From Ottowia sp. (GTDB lineage: Bacteria > Pseudomonadota > Gammaproteobacteria > Burkholderiales > Burkholderiaceae_C), in NCBI RefSeq assembly GCF_016703145.1, contig NZ_JADJCO010000005.1:1266510-1330509 (forward strand): a stretch of 64,000 nucleotides of DNA. Direction: 5' to 3'. The notes under the pieces were generated by a model. The model saw only the letters and a program-made list of their open reading frames with translations. It searched no databases and had not been told where the DNA came from. Within the stretch, counting starts at the first letter, position 1. Every line of letters begins with the position of its first letter. This document shows positions 26,010-33,814 of the stretch, in pieces. Made by a program: the position numbers and the translations under genes.

Positions 26010-27008
26010 ATGATCTCGCTGGTTCGCAGTGCTGCCTTGACCAACTACGCTTCGCTGGCACAAGCAGCCGGGCTCGATCCGCTACGCATGCTCAGGGGTT
26101 TCGGGCTGGATCCAGCGTGCTTGGACAATCCAGATCTGAAGATCCCGGCATCCGCCGTTGGCCGCTTGCTGGAGGATTCTGCGAAGCGCTCGGGTTGGCA
26201 GGATTTCGGACTGCGGCTCGCGGAAACGCGCCAGTTCGCCGTGTGGGGACCACTGGCGTTGCTGGTGCGCGAGCAGGCCAAGCTGCGCCACGCCATTGGC
26301 GCGCTGGCGCGCTACCTTTCCGTGCACCACGAATCCTTGCACGTCTGGCTGGAAGAGGACCACCAAACCGCCGCTATTCGCCTCGAATTCCTTGGGCGCG
26401 AAGGCCCGGTCCGCCAGTCGCTGGAGTTGTCCGTGGGTATGTTGTACCGGCAAATCCAGCAGATGCTTCCGGAGGCGTGGCGCGCTCGTCGCGTGTGCTT
26501 CATGCATGCTGCACCGCCAGACGCGCGCGTGGCACGCCGCCTGTTCTCGAACCGTGTTGAGTTCGCAGCGCCTTTCAATGGCATCGTGTGTGCAGTAGCG
26601 GACTTGGAGACGCCGCTCGCCACCTATGCACGACTGGAGCAGTACGCGCAACAGTATGTGGAGTGGATCAGTTCTGACCAGAACCGTTCATCGACGGAAA
26701 CGGTGCGCCAACTGGCACTGACGCTGATGCCGTCCGGAACCTGTACGTTGGGACGAATTGCGAAGCTTCTGGATGTGGACGAACGCACTGTGCGGCGCCA
26801 TCTTCTGAACGAAGGTACCTCCTATCACGAGCTGCTGAACCAGATACGCAGAGAACTGGTGCAGCGACATTTGGGCAATGCACCACGCAAGCACGCGGAG
26901 ATCGCCTTGCTGTTGGGCTTCAGTGGACCGACACAGTTCTCTCGCTGGTTTCGCCAGCAGTTCGGCTGCAATGCCTCGGCGTGGGCCGGCACCACTTGGG
27001 TACGCTGA
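26010..27008 (+). CDS. AraC family transcriptional regulator (module B)
   Basis: A 332-residue paralogue of the regulator at 20.1 kb, starting at ATG 26010 (MISLVRSAALTNYASLAQAA). It has the same N-terminal arabinose-binding-like sensor (LRHAIGALARYLSVHHESL) and C-terminal helix-turn-helix pair (TLGRIAKLLDVDERTVRRHL; EIALLLGFSGPTQFSRWFRQ). It is divergent from the TauD-led module B and has its own 21-bp-phased repeat. It is the last catabolic gene before the integrase remnant. Confidence 0.92.
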   Translation: MISLVRSAALTNYASLAQAAGLDPLRMLRGFGLDPACLDNPDLKIPASAVGRLLEDSAKRSGWQDFGLRLAETRQFAVWGPLALLVREQAKLRHAIGALARYLSVHHESLHVWLEEDHQTAAIRLEFLGREGPVRQSLELSVGMLYRQIQQMLPEAWRARRVCFMHAAPPDARVARRLFSNRVEFAAPFNGIVCAVADLETPLATYARLEQYAQQYVEWISSDQNRSSTETVRQLALTLMPSGTCTLGRIAKLLDVDERTVRRHLLNEGTSYHELLNQIRRELVQRHLGNAPRKHAEIALLLGFSGPTQFSRWFRQQFGCNASAWAGTTWVR

Positions 27009-27011
27009 CAA

Positions 27012-27038
27012 GGAGTTCCGTCGGAACTGGTGAAAAAA
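27012..27038 (+). terminator. Possible terminator after the second AraC gene
   Basis: AGTTCC and GGAACT form a 6-bp stem with a 3-nt loop just after the AraC stop, followed by GGTGAAAAAATCC. The tail is A-rich rather than T-rich on this strand, so the call is weak. Confidence 0.25.
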
Positions 27039-27214
27039 TCCGTACAGCTGTCCACAAGACCGCAGCGGCCATGCCGATGTAGGAGCGGCAGGCCGCGAGC
27101 ACACGAACTGATCGTGGAGCTGACAAATCTTTAACATCTGATCGTTCCAGCAGTCGATGTCCTGCCTATCGCAGACTCTGCGGCGAAGTTTTCCTTCCGT
27201 TAGGCTATCTACCT

Positions 27215-27907
27215 TTGACCTCGACATGCGTAACCCGGCACCTGTCGCTCATCGACAAGGACTGCCTGCACCCCATCGACAAGGCCGCCGTGACGGTGGC
27301 CGTCTACACCGGGCCGCGATCGAACGAGCTATTTGCCCTGACGATGGAGGACGTGGTGCGGGACTTCAGCAAGATCACGGCGCGCCGCTCGATCACGCAA
27401 TCGGTGACGTTCAAGATGCCCAAGACGAAGAAGGGGCGTACCGTGCTATTGCAGCCCCCGGCGCGCGATGCCTTGAAGGTGCTCGTCGCCGATGCCGAGA
27501 AATGCGAAGCGGCCGATCTGACCGTTTGGCTGAACCGTCATGAATCGCGCACCGACCATGTGCGCGTGCTGCTGTCGCCCAAGACGCAGACGCGCAAAGC
27601 GGTCGTCAACGATTACTTCGTGCCGAGCGCCTGGAACACCAAATGGGCAACCCTGGTCCGGCGCGCCGAGATCCGTGCGCGTTCGGCCTACCAGACCCGG
27701 CACACCTACGCCTGCTGGAACCTCACGGCCCGGGGCAACCTGGCCTTCATCGCCAACCAGATGGGGCACAAGGACTACTCCATGCTCGTGACGGTCTACG
27801 GCCGATGGATAGACACGGAGTCCTCCAAGGAGCTTGAGCGCATCTGGGAGGGCATGCAAAACATGGCTCAGATTACACCGAAATTACACCAAAAAGTGAC
27901 GGTGTAA
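27215..27907 (+). CDS. Tyrosine recombinase/phage-type integrase, 5'-truncated
   Basis: The 230-residue frame covers only the catalytic domain of a tyrosine recombinase; full-length enzymes of this type have about 380-400 residues, so the arm- and core-binding domains are missing. Catalytic residues visible are Arg35 (TGPRSNEL), Arg162 in YQTRHTYACW, His185 in NQMGHKDYSM and the nucleophile Tyr195 in TVYGRW. The 206 bp upstream do not encode the missing part in any frame I can read. The stop codon lies inside a perfect inverted repeat and mutS begins 20 bp later. It is most likely a relic of the element that brought in the 15.8-27.9 kb region. Confidence 0.85.
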   Translation: MTSTCVTRHLSLIDKDCLHPIDKAAVTVAVYTGPRSNELFALTMEDVVRDFSKITARRSITQSVTFKMPKTKKGRTVLLQPPARDALKVLVADAEKCEAADLTVWLNRHESRTDHVRVLLSPKTQTRKAVVNDYFVPSAWNTKWATLVRRAEIRARSAYQTRHTYACWNLTARGNLAFIANQMGHKDYSMLVTVYGRWIDTESSKELERIWEGMQNMAQITPKLHQKVTV

Positions 27908-27910
27908 TTT
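27872..27910. repeat. Inverted and direct repeats at the integrase 3' end
   Basis: AAATTACACC (27881) and GGTGTAATTT (27901) form a perfect 10-bp inverted repeat around a 10-nt loop; a further direct ATTACACC lies at 27872, 11 bp before. The cluster overlaps the integrase stop and precedes mutS. It could be a recombinase binding site, an att remnant or an AT-rich terminator. Confidence 0.5.
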
Positions 27911-27927
27911 CTAAGTTGTTGATTTTA

Positions 27928-30546
27928 ATGACAAAAATAGACTTAAACGCGCATACGCCCATGATGGCGCAATACCTGCGCATCAAGGCCGACTTTCCCG
28001 ACACCCTGCTGTTCTACCGCATGGGCGACTTCTACGAGATGTTCTACGCCGACGCCGAGCGCGCCGCCGCGCTGCTGGACATCACGCTCACCTCGCGCGG
28101 GCAATCGGCCGGCCAGCCGATTCCGATGGCGGGGGTGCCCTTCCATGCCGTCGAGGGCTACCTGGCCCGGCTCATCAAGCTGGGCGAATCGGTCGCCCTC
28201 TGCGAGCAGGTGGGCGACGTGGCCACGGCCAAGGGGCCGGTGGAGCGCAAGGTGGTGCGCGTGGTGACCCCCGGCACGCTGACCGACAGCGAGCTGCTGT
28301 CGGAGAAGGCCGAATCCATCCTGCTGGCCGTGCACCCCGGCGCGCGCCAGCGCTGCGGCCTGGCCTGGCTGGCGGTGACGCAGGGCCAGGTGCACCTGGC
28401 GGAATGCGCACCGGATGAGCTGCCCGGCTGGCTGGAGCGCATCGCCCCCAGCGAGCTGCTGCTGCCCGGCGACGCCGCGCCCGCCTTCGAGCAGCGCCTG
28501 GCCCGCTTCAAGCCCGCCACCGGCCGCGCGCCCGCCCTCACCCACCGGCCCGCCTTCCAGTTCGACGCCGCGCTGGGCCGGCGCAAGCTGCTCGAACAAC
28601 TGCAGGCCGCCAGCCTGGCCGCCTGGAGCGCCGAGGACTGCCCCCAGGCCCATGCCGCCGCCGCCGCGCTGCTGGCCTACGCCGAGCACACCCAGGGCCG
28701 CGCGCTCACGCACCTGAGCGGGCTGCGGGTCGAGCGGCCGGGCGAGCTGGTCGAGCTGCCCGCCAGCACGCGCCGCAACCTGGAGCTGGTGCAGACCCTG
28801 CGCGGCGAGGACGCGCCCACGCTGCTGTCCCTGCTCGACACCTGCCAGACCGGCATGGGCAGCCGCCTGCTGCGCAGCTGGCTGCTGGCCCCTCCGCGCG
28901 ACCGCGCCGTCGCCAGCGCGCGCCTGCAGGCCATCGGCCGGCTGCGCCAGGACGGGCTGGGGCAGAAGCTGCGCGCGCTGCTGAAAGGCACCAGCGACGT
29001 CGAGCGCATCACCGCCCGCCTGGCGCTGGCCCAGGTGCGCCCGCGCGAGCTGGTGGCGCTGCGCCATGCGCTACAAAAACAAGAGCTAATGGCGCTTGTC
29101 CCATGCGGGCAAGAGGCACTTTTGTCCCAGATTTCCGAAGATCTCGCCCCGCCCGCCGAAGCGCTCGACCTGCTGCAAGCCGCGCTGCTGGACGAACCCG
29201 CCGCGCAGGTGCGCGACGGCGGCGTCATCGCCCCCGGCCTGGACGCCGAGCTGGACGAGCTGCGCGCCATCTCGGACAACTGCGACGCCTTCCTGATCGA
29301 GCTGGAGGCGCGCGAGCGCGCCCGCACCGGCATCGCCAACCTGCGCGTGCAGTTCAACCGGGTGCACGGCTTCTACATCGAAGTCACGCAAGGGCAAGCG
29401 AGCAAGGTGCCCGACGACTACCGCCGCCGCCAGACGCTGAAGAACGCCGAGCGCTTCATCACCCCCGAGTTGAAGGCTTTCGAGGACAAGGCCCTGTCGG
29501 CGCAGGAGCGCGCGCTGGCGCGCGAGAAGTGGCTGTACGACCACCTGCTGGCCGCGCTGCAGCCGCACGTGCCCCGGCTCGCCCGCTTCGCCCGCGCGCT
29601 GGCCTCGCTCGACGCGCTGGCCGCGCTGGCCGAGCGCTCGCTGACGCTGAACTGGTGCGCGCCGCGGTTCGTGCGCGAGCCCTGCATCGAGATCCGCGGC
29701 GGCCGCCACCCGGTGGTCGAGGCGCGCCTGGCCGAGACCTCGGGCGCGCCCTTCATCGCCAACGACACCGTGCTCGGCCCCAAGGCGCGCATGCAGGTCA
29801 TCACCGGCCCCAACATGGGCGGCAAGAGCACCTACATGCGCCAGGTGGCGCTGATCGCCCTGCTGGCCGCCATGGGCAGCCACGTGCCGGCGCAAAGCTG
29901 CCGCCTGGGCCCCATCGACGCCATCCACACCCGCATCGGCGCCGCCGACGACCTGGCCAACGCGCAGTCCACCTTCATGCTGGAGATGACCGAGGCGGCG
30001 CAGATCCTGCACGGCGCCACGCGCGAATCGCTGGTGCTGATGGACGAGATCGGCCGCGGCACCAGCACCTTCGACGGCCTGGCGCTGGCCAGCGGCATCG
30101 CCGCGCACCTGCACGACCGCACCCAGGGTTTCACCCTGTTCGCCACGCACTACTTCGAGTTGACCGAGTTTCCCGCCGCGCACCGCGCCGCGCTGAACGT
30201 GCACGTGAGCGCGGCCGAAGCCAGCGGCTCGGGCGGGCACGACATCGTCTTCCTGCACGAGCTGCAGCCCGGCCCGGCCAGCCGCAGCTACGGCATCCAG
30301 GTGGCCCGGCTGGCCGGCGTGCCGGCGGGCGTGCTCAACCACGCGCGCCACGTGCTCGCCGGACTGGAGCAGGGCGCCAGCGCCAGCCGCGCCCAGGTGG
30401 ACCTGTTCGCCCCACCCCCGGCGCCACCGGCCGCCGCCCCGGCGCCCGTAGAATCGGCGCTCGCCGCCATCGACCCCGACGCGCTGACCCCGCGCGAGGC
30501 GCTGGAGGCCCTGTACCGATTGAAGAACCTCGCCCAGAAAGCCTGA
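27928..30546 (+). CDS. mutS: DNA mismatch repair protein MutS
   Basis: An 872-residue MutS; I start at ATG 27928 (MTKIDLNAHTPMMAQYLRIK) rather than the upstream TTG. Domain I carries the mismatch-probing Phe-Tyr-Glu-type motif (FYRMGDFYEMFY). The connector, lever and clamp domains follow. The ATPase has Walker A GPNMGGKSTYM near residue 627 and Walker B VLMDEIGRGTSTFDG near residue 705. The C-terminal linker (VDLFAPPPAPPAAAPAPVES) is proline-rich. It recognises mismatches and starts repair with MutL. A copy of the interspersed repeat lies within the clamp-lever region around residues 380-400 without a frame change. The promoter must lie in or before the integrase remnant. Confidence 0.97.
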   Translation: MTKIDLNAHTPMMAQYLRIKADFPDTLLFYRMGDFYEMFYADAERAAALLDITLTSRGQSAGQPIPMAGVPFHAVEGYLARLIKLGESVALCEQVGDVATAKGPVERKVVRVVTPGTLTDSELLSEKAESILLAVHPGARQRCGLAWLAVTQGQVHLAECAPDELPGWLERIAPSELLLPGDAAPAFEQRLARFKPATGRAPALTHRPAFQFDAALGRRKLLEQLQAASLAAWSAEDCPQAHAAAAALLAYAEHTQGRALTHLSGLRVERPGELVELPASTRRNLELVQTLRGEDAPTLLSLLDTCQTGMGSRLLRSWLLAPPRDRAVASARLQAIGRLRQDGLGQKLRALLKGTSDVERITARLALAQVRPRELVALRHALQKQELMALVPCGQEALLSQISEDLAPPAEALDLLQAALLDEPAAQVRDGGVIAPGLDAELDELRAISDNCDAFLIELEARERARTGIANLRVQFNRVHGFYIEVTQGQASKVPDDYRRRQTLKNAERFITPELKAFEDKALSAQERALAREKWLYDHLLAALQPHVPRLARFARALASLDALAALAERSLTLNWCAPRFVREPCIEIRGGRHPVVEARLAETSGAPFIANDTVLGPKARMQVITGPNMGGKSTYMRQVALIALLAAMGSHVPAQSCRLGPIDAIHTRIGAADDLANAQSTFMLEMTEAAQILHGATRESLVLMDEIGRGTSTFDGLALASGIAAHLHDRTQGFTLFATHYFELTEFPAAHRAALNVHVSAAEASGSGGHDIVFLHELQPGPASRSYGIQVARLAGVPAGVLNHARHVLAGLEQGASASRAQVDLFAPPPAPPAAAPAPVESALAAIDPDALTPREALEALYRLKNLAQKA
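29069..29127 (-). repeat. Interspersed repeat copy 6, in frame inside mutS
   Basis: On the minus strand the copy reads GGGACAAAAGTGCCTC, TTGCCCGCATGGGACAAGCG, CCATTAGCTCTTGTTTTTGT. It encodes LQKQELMALVPCGQEALLSQ in MutS and matches the copy at 800-848 closely in the TGGGACAAGCGC block. It replaces a variable stretch rather than lengthening the protein noticeably. Confidence 0.65.
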
Positions 30547-30588
30547 GGGCCCGGCCGCGCCGGCCGCCCCATCCCCGCCATCCCCACA

Positions 30589-31416
30589 ATGACCTACTGC
30601 TGCGCCATCAAGACCCACGCCGGCATGGTGTTCCTCTCCGACTCGCGCACCAACGCGGGCGTGGACTCGATCAGCACCTACCGCAAGATGCTGATCTACG
30701 AGCGCCCGGGCGACCGCTTCATGGTCATGCTCTCGGCCGGCAACCTGTCGATCGCGCAGTCGGTGCGCGAGATCCTGCAGAACGAATCCGTGCGCGACAG
30801 CGAGACGGGCGACCCCATCACCATCTGGAACGCGCGCAGCATGTTCGAGGCCGCGCGCGTGCTCGGCGCGGCCGTGCGCCACATCAACCGGCGCGACGGC
30901 GAGGCGCTGCGCGAGTCGGGGCTCGAATTCAACGTCTCGCTGATCTTCGGCGGCCAGATCAAGGGCGAGGCCATGCGCCTGTTCCTGGTCTATTCGGCCG
31001 GCAACTTCATCGAGGCCACGGCCGAGACGCCCTACTTCCAGATCGGCGAGTCGAAGTACGGCAAGCCCGTGCTCGACCGCGTCATCACCCCCGAGACGCC
31101 GCTCCAGGAAGCCGCCAAGTGCGCCCTGGTGTCGATGGATTCCACGCTCAAGTCCAACCTCTCGGTCGGCCTGCCGCTGGACCTGGTGGTGTACGAGGTC
31201 GACCGTCTGGAAAGCGACCGCGTCGTCTGCATCGGCCACGACAACCCCTACTTCCGCATGCTGCACGACACCTGGGGCCAGCGCCTGCGACAGGTGTTCG
31301 ACAGCCTCGAGGATCCGCAGTGGAACGGCGGCCACACCGACATGCCGCTGCGCGTGGACTCGTCCGCGCACCCGCCGATCAAGAAGATCACCACGCCGGA
31401 CGAGCGGCTGATCTGA
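30589..31416 (+). CDS. Anbu-type proteasome-like peptidase
   Basis: A 275-residue Ntn-hydrolase of the Anbu (ancestral beta subunit) type. The N-terminus MTYCCAIKTHAGMVFLSDSR shows Thr2 as the nucleophile after Met removal, with Asp18 (SDSRTNAG) and Lys33 (TYRKM) completing the proteasome-type triad. The rest (RFMVMLSAGNLSIAQSVREI; FNVSLIFGGQIKGEAMRLFL) is characteristic of Anbu and separates it from HslV. In many bacteria Anbu is linked to alpha-E, ATP-grasp and transglutaminase-like genes; none is here. It lies 42 bp after mutS and 28 bp before an alpha/beta hydrolase, probably in one transcript. Confidence 0.88.
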   Translation: MTYCCAIKTHAGMVFLSDSRTNAGVDSISTYRKMLIYERPGDRFMVMLSAGNLSIAQSVREILQNESVRDSETGDPITIWNARSMFEAARVLGAAVRHINRRDGEALRESGLEFNVSLIFGGQIKGEAMRLFLVYSAGNFIEATAETPYFQIGESKYGKPVLDRVITPETPLQEAAKCALVSMDSTLKSNLSVGLPLDLVVYEVDRLESDRVVCIGHDNPYFRMLHDTWGQRLRQVFDSLEDPQWNGGHTDMPLRVDSSAHPPIKKITTPDERLI

Positions 31417-31444
31417 GCGGGGCCCCCCGCGGCGGCACCCACCC

Positions 31445-32254
31445 ATGTCCCTGATCGTCTTCTCCCACGGCAACAGTTTTCCCGCCAGCACCTACCGCGT
31501 GATGCTGGACAGCCTGCGCGCGCGCGGCTTCGGCGCGGCCGCGATCGAGAAGTACGGCCACGACCCGCGCTACCCCGTCACCGACAACTGGCCGCACCTG
31601 GTGCAGCAGCTCGCCGACTTCGCCGCCGCCGAGCAGCAGGCCAGCGGCGGCCAGGCGCCCATCCTGGTCGGCCACTCGCTCGGCGGCATCCTCAGCCTGA
31701 TGTGCGCCGCGCGCCACCCGGGGCTGGCGCGCGCCGTCGTCATGCTCGACTCGCCCGTGCTGGGCGGCTGGCGCGCCGGCGCGCTGCGCGTGGTCAAGCG
31801 CACGGCGCTGATGGCACGCTTCTCGCCCAGCCAGGTCAGCCGCCGCCGGCGCGACCAGTGGGACGACCGCGAGGCGGTGTTCCAGCACTTTCGCGGCAAG
31901 CGGCAGTTCGCCCGCTGGGACGAGCAGGTGCTGCACGACTACGTGGACCACGGCACCCTTGACGCCGACGGCACCTGGCGGCTGGCCTTCGATCGCGAGG
32001 TGGAGTCGCGCATCTACGAAACCCTGCCGCACAACATCGACGGCGTGCTCCGACGCCACCCGCTGCGCTGCCCGCTGGCCTTCGTCGGCGGGCTGCAATC
32101 GGCCGAGATCCGCCAGGTCGGCGGCATCGAGGCCACGGCGCGCTTCGCCAAGGGGCGCGTGATGATGATCGACGGCACGCACCTGTTCCCGATGGAAAAA
32201 CCCCTGGCCACCGCCGCGGCCATCGAGGCCAGCCTGCGGGCGATGGCCGCGTAG
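31445..32254 (+). CDS. Alpha/beta hydrolase
   Basis: A 269-residue alpha/beta-fold hydrolase. The N-terminal SLIVFSHGNSFPAS holds the oxyanion-hole region, ILVGHSLGGILSLM gives the nucleophile elbow (Ser78), and DGTHLFPME near residue 243 provides the catalytic histidine. A basic insertion (SQVSRRRRDQWDDREAVFQH) forms the cap. It has no signal peptide, so it is cytosolic, and its substrate is unknown. It follows the Anbu gene by 28 bp. Confidence 0.88.
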   Translation: MSLIVFSHGNSFPASTYRVMLDSLRARGFGAAAIEKYGHDPRYPVTDNWPHLVQQLADFAAAEQQASGGQAPILVGHSLGGILSLMCAARHPGLARAVVMLDSPVLGGWRAGALRVVKRTALMARFSPSQVSRRRRDQWDDREAVFQHFRGKRQFARWDEQVLHDYVDHGTLDADGTWRLAFDREVESRIYETLPHNIDGVLRRHPLRCPLAFVGGLQSAEIRQVGGIEATARFAKGRVMMIDGTHLFPMEKPLATAAAIEASLRAMAA

Positions 32255-32311
32255 CATGGCTCACTTCCGGGGCGGCAGCGGAATTCGTTCATCTGGCGTA
32301 GAGTATTCGCG

Positions 32312-32373
32312 GTAGGGGTCCCTCCGGGAGTGCCGAAATAAAGCACCGTCAGAAACCAGAGGACAGCCCCTAC
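32312..32373. repeat. Small 62-bp element with inverted ends
   Basis: GTAGGGG at 32312 and CCCCTAC at 32367 bound a 62-bp segment in the noncoding gap between the alpha/beta hydrolase and the convergent cobC gene. The interior has no open frame. It could be a decayed miniature element or chance. The rest of the 32255-32475 gap shows nothing I can name. Confidence 0.3.
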
Positions 32374-32475
32374 TTTTTTGGGTCCGCGCTCCAGGTTGAT
32401 TTCAATCAGCCGCCCTGGGCCATCGCCCACGGCGCGCGAATCTGGGGCCAGCCTGCGCGCGATGGGCGCGTAGGC

Positions 32476-33026
32476 TCACGCCTCCAGCACGACCGCGGCG
32501 CCGAAGGCCAGCGGTTCGGCCGGCCAGTCGCCGGCCCGCTCGATGCGCCGCGCGCCGCGCGCCAGCAGCGCGGCGGCGCGGATCACGCCGGCGTGGGTGA
32601 CCCACACCGCGTCGCGCCCGCCGGCGCGCCAGTCGTCCCACGCGGCGCCCACGCGCGCCATCAACTCGTCCACCGTCTCGCCCCGTCGCCGCCCGGCCGC
32701 GCGTGCGCGAAGCCGGCCACCCAGGCGTCGACGTCTGCGCGCGGGATATCGGCCCAGGGCCGGCCTTCCCAGGCGCCGAAGTGCATCTCGCGCAGGCGCG
32801 GATCGGTGTTTTGAATCATATCGGGCCTCAGCCCGCGCAGATGTTGCGCCAACAGCTCGCATCTTTGTAGCGGCGACACAAACATCCGCGCTTTCAGCGG
32901 AAGCTGCCCGGCCAGCGCCCGCGCCGCCTGCCGGGTCATCTCGCCGTCGGCCGGCAGGTCGGTCCGCCCGTAGCACAGGCCCGGCGCGACCTGGACCGGC
33001 GCGTGGCGCACCAGCCAAAGCCTCAC
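32476..33026 (-). CDS. cobC: Histidine phosphatase (alpha-ribazole phosphatase-like), frameshifted
   Basis: The gene starts with a GTG overlapping the cobS stop (GTGA). The N-terminal frame has the histidine-phosphatase RHG-type motif LWLVRHAPVQV, then GLCYGRTDLP and the DPRLREMHFGAWEGRPWADI block. After about 32685 the sequence continues in another frame (GETVDELMARVGAAWDD, AVWVTHAGVIRAA with the second catalytic His). One missing G in the run there explains the switch. Repaired, it would have about 183 residues. As the last gene of the cobalamin operon it should remove phosphate from alpha-ribazole phosphate or cobalamin 5'-phosphate. A repeat copy overlaps its first half. Confidence 0.82.
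32812..32878 (+). repeat. Interspersed repeat copy 7, inside cobC
   Basis: The copy reads TTTTGAATCATATCGGGCC, TCAGCCCGCGCAGATGTTGC, CCAACAGCTCGCATCTTTG. It encodes QRCELLAQHLRGLRPDMIQN on the other strand. Much of this peptide still resembles normal histidine-phosphatase sequence, so the overlap may be partial. Confidence 0.5.
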
Positions 33027-33811
33027 ACGGCGCCCCAGGCCAAGCCGAGGAGCAGCGCCAGCTCGCTCACCTGCTGCGTGGCGCCCAGCGTGTCGCCGGT
33101 GAAGCCCTGCAGGCGGCGGCGCAGCAGGCGCGTCATGAACAGGACCGCCGCGCCCCACAGGCCGATGAATGCTGCCAAATTGAGAGCGTCCACCGCAATC
33201 CCCACGCCGGCCAGGGCCGGAATCGACCACAAAACCCCCACCGCCAGCGCGCGCGCCGACACGGCGTCGGCCAGCGGCTTGGACTTGGCGCCCGCCGCGT
33301 CGGCCACGTAGGGCAGCCGCGCCATGACGAACAGCGGCGCCAGGCGCGAGAGCACGTGCGCCGCCCCCACCGCCAGCGCGGCCGGCGCCGCGCCGCGCGA
33401 TTGCAGCAACAGCGCGACCAGCGCCAGCTTCAGCCCCAAGGCCAGCACCAGCGCCACGGTGCCGTAGCTGCCGATGCGCGAGTCCTTCATGATCTCCAGC
33501 GCGCGCGCTTTCGTCGCGCCGCCGCCCAGGCCGTCGGCGGTGTCGGCCAGGCCGTCCTCGTGGAAGGCGCCGGTCAGCCACACCGTCGCCGCCGTGGACA
33601 GGCCCGCCGCCACCCACGCGCCCCAGCCCTGTGCCGCGCCCCACAGCACGCCGGCCGCGACCGCGCCCACCACCCAGCCCACGCCCGGAAAATGCCCCGC
33701 GCTGGCGCGCAGCAGCGCCGGGCTGTAGCCCACCCAGTCCGCCAGCCGCCCGGTGACCGGGATGCGGGTGAAGAACTGCAGGGCGAGCAGGAAGTGGCGC
33801 AGGGCCTGCAT
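33023..33811 (-). CDS. cobS: Adenosylcobinamide-GDP ribazoletransferase CobS
   Basis: A 262-residue integral membrane enzyme that joins adenosylcobinamide-GDP with alpha-ribazole (phosphate), the last condensation in cobalamin synthesis. The CobS signature FHEDGLADTADGLGGG, the N-terminal LALQFFTRIPVTG and FTGDTLGATQQVSELALLL are all present, with six or so hydrophobic segments. It starts 3 bp after the cobT stop and overlaps the cobC start, so the three are translationally linked. Confidence 0.95.
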   Translation of the reverse strand: MQALRHFLLALQFFTRIPVTGRLADWVGYSPALLRASAGHFPGVGWVVGAVAAGVLWGAAQGWGAWVAAGLSTAATVWLTGAFHEDGLADTADGLGGGATKARALEIMKDSRIGSYGTVALVLALGLKLALVALLLQSRGAAPAALAVGAAHVLSRLAPLFVMARLPYVADAAGAKSKPLADAVSARALAVGVLWSIPALAGVGIAVDALNLAAFIGLWGAAVLFMTRLLRRRLQGFTGDTLGATQQVSELALLLGLAWGAV

Positions 33812-33814
33812 CGG

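Noticed and set aside
33174..33195. Possible further repeat copy inside cobS
   Set aside because: Only a short CCAAATTGAGAGC-like match is present, without the centre block.
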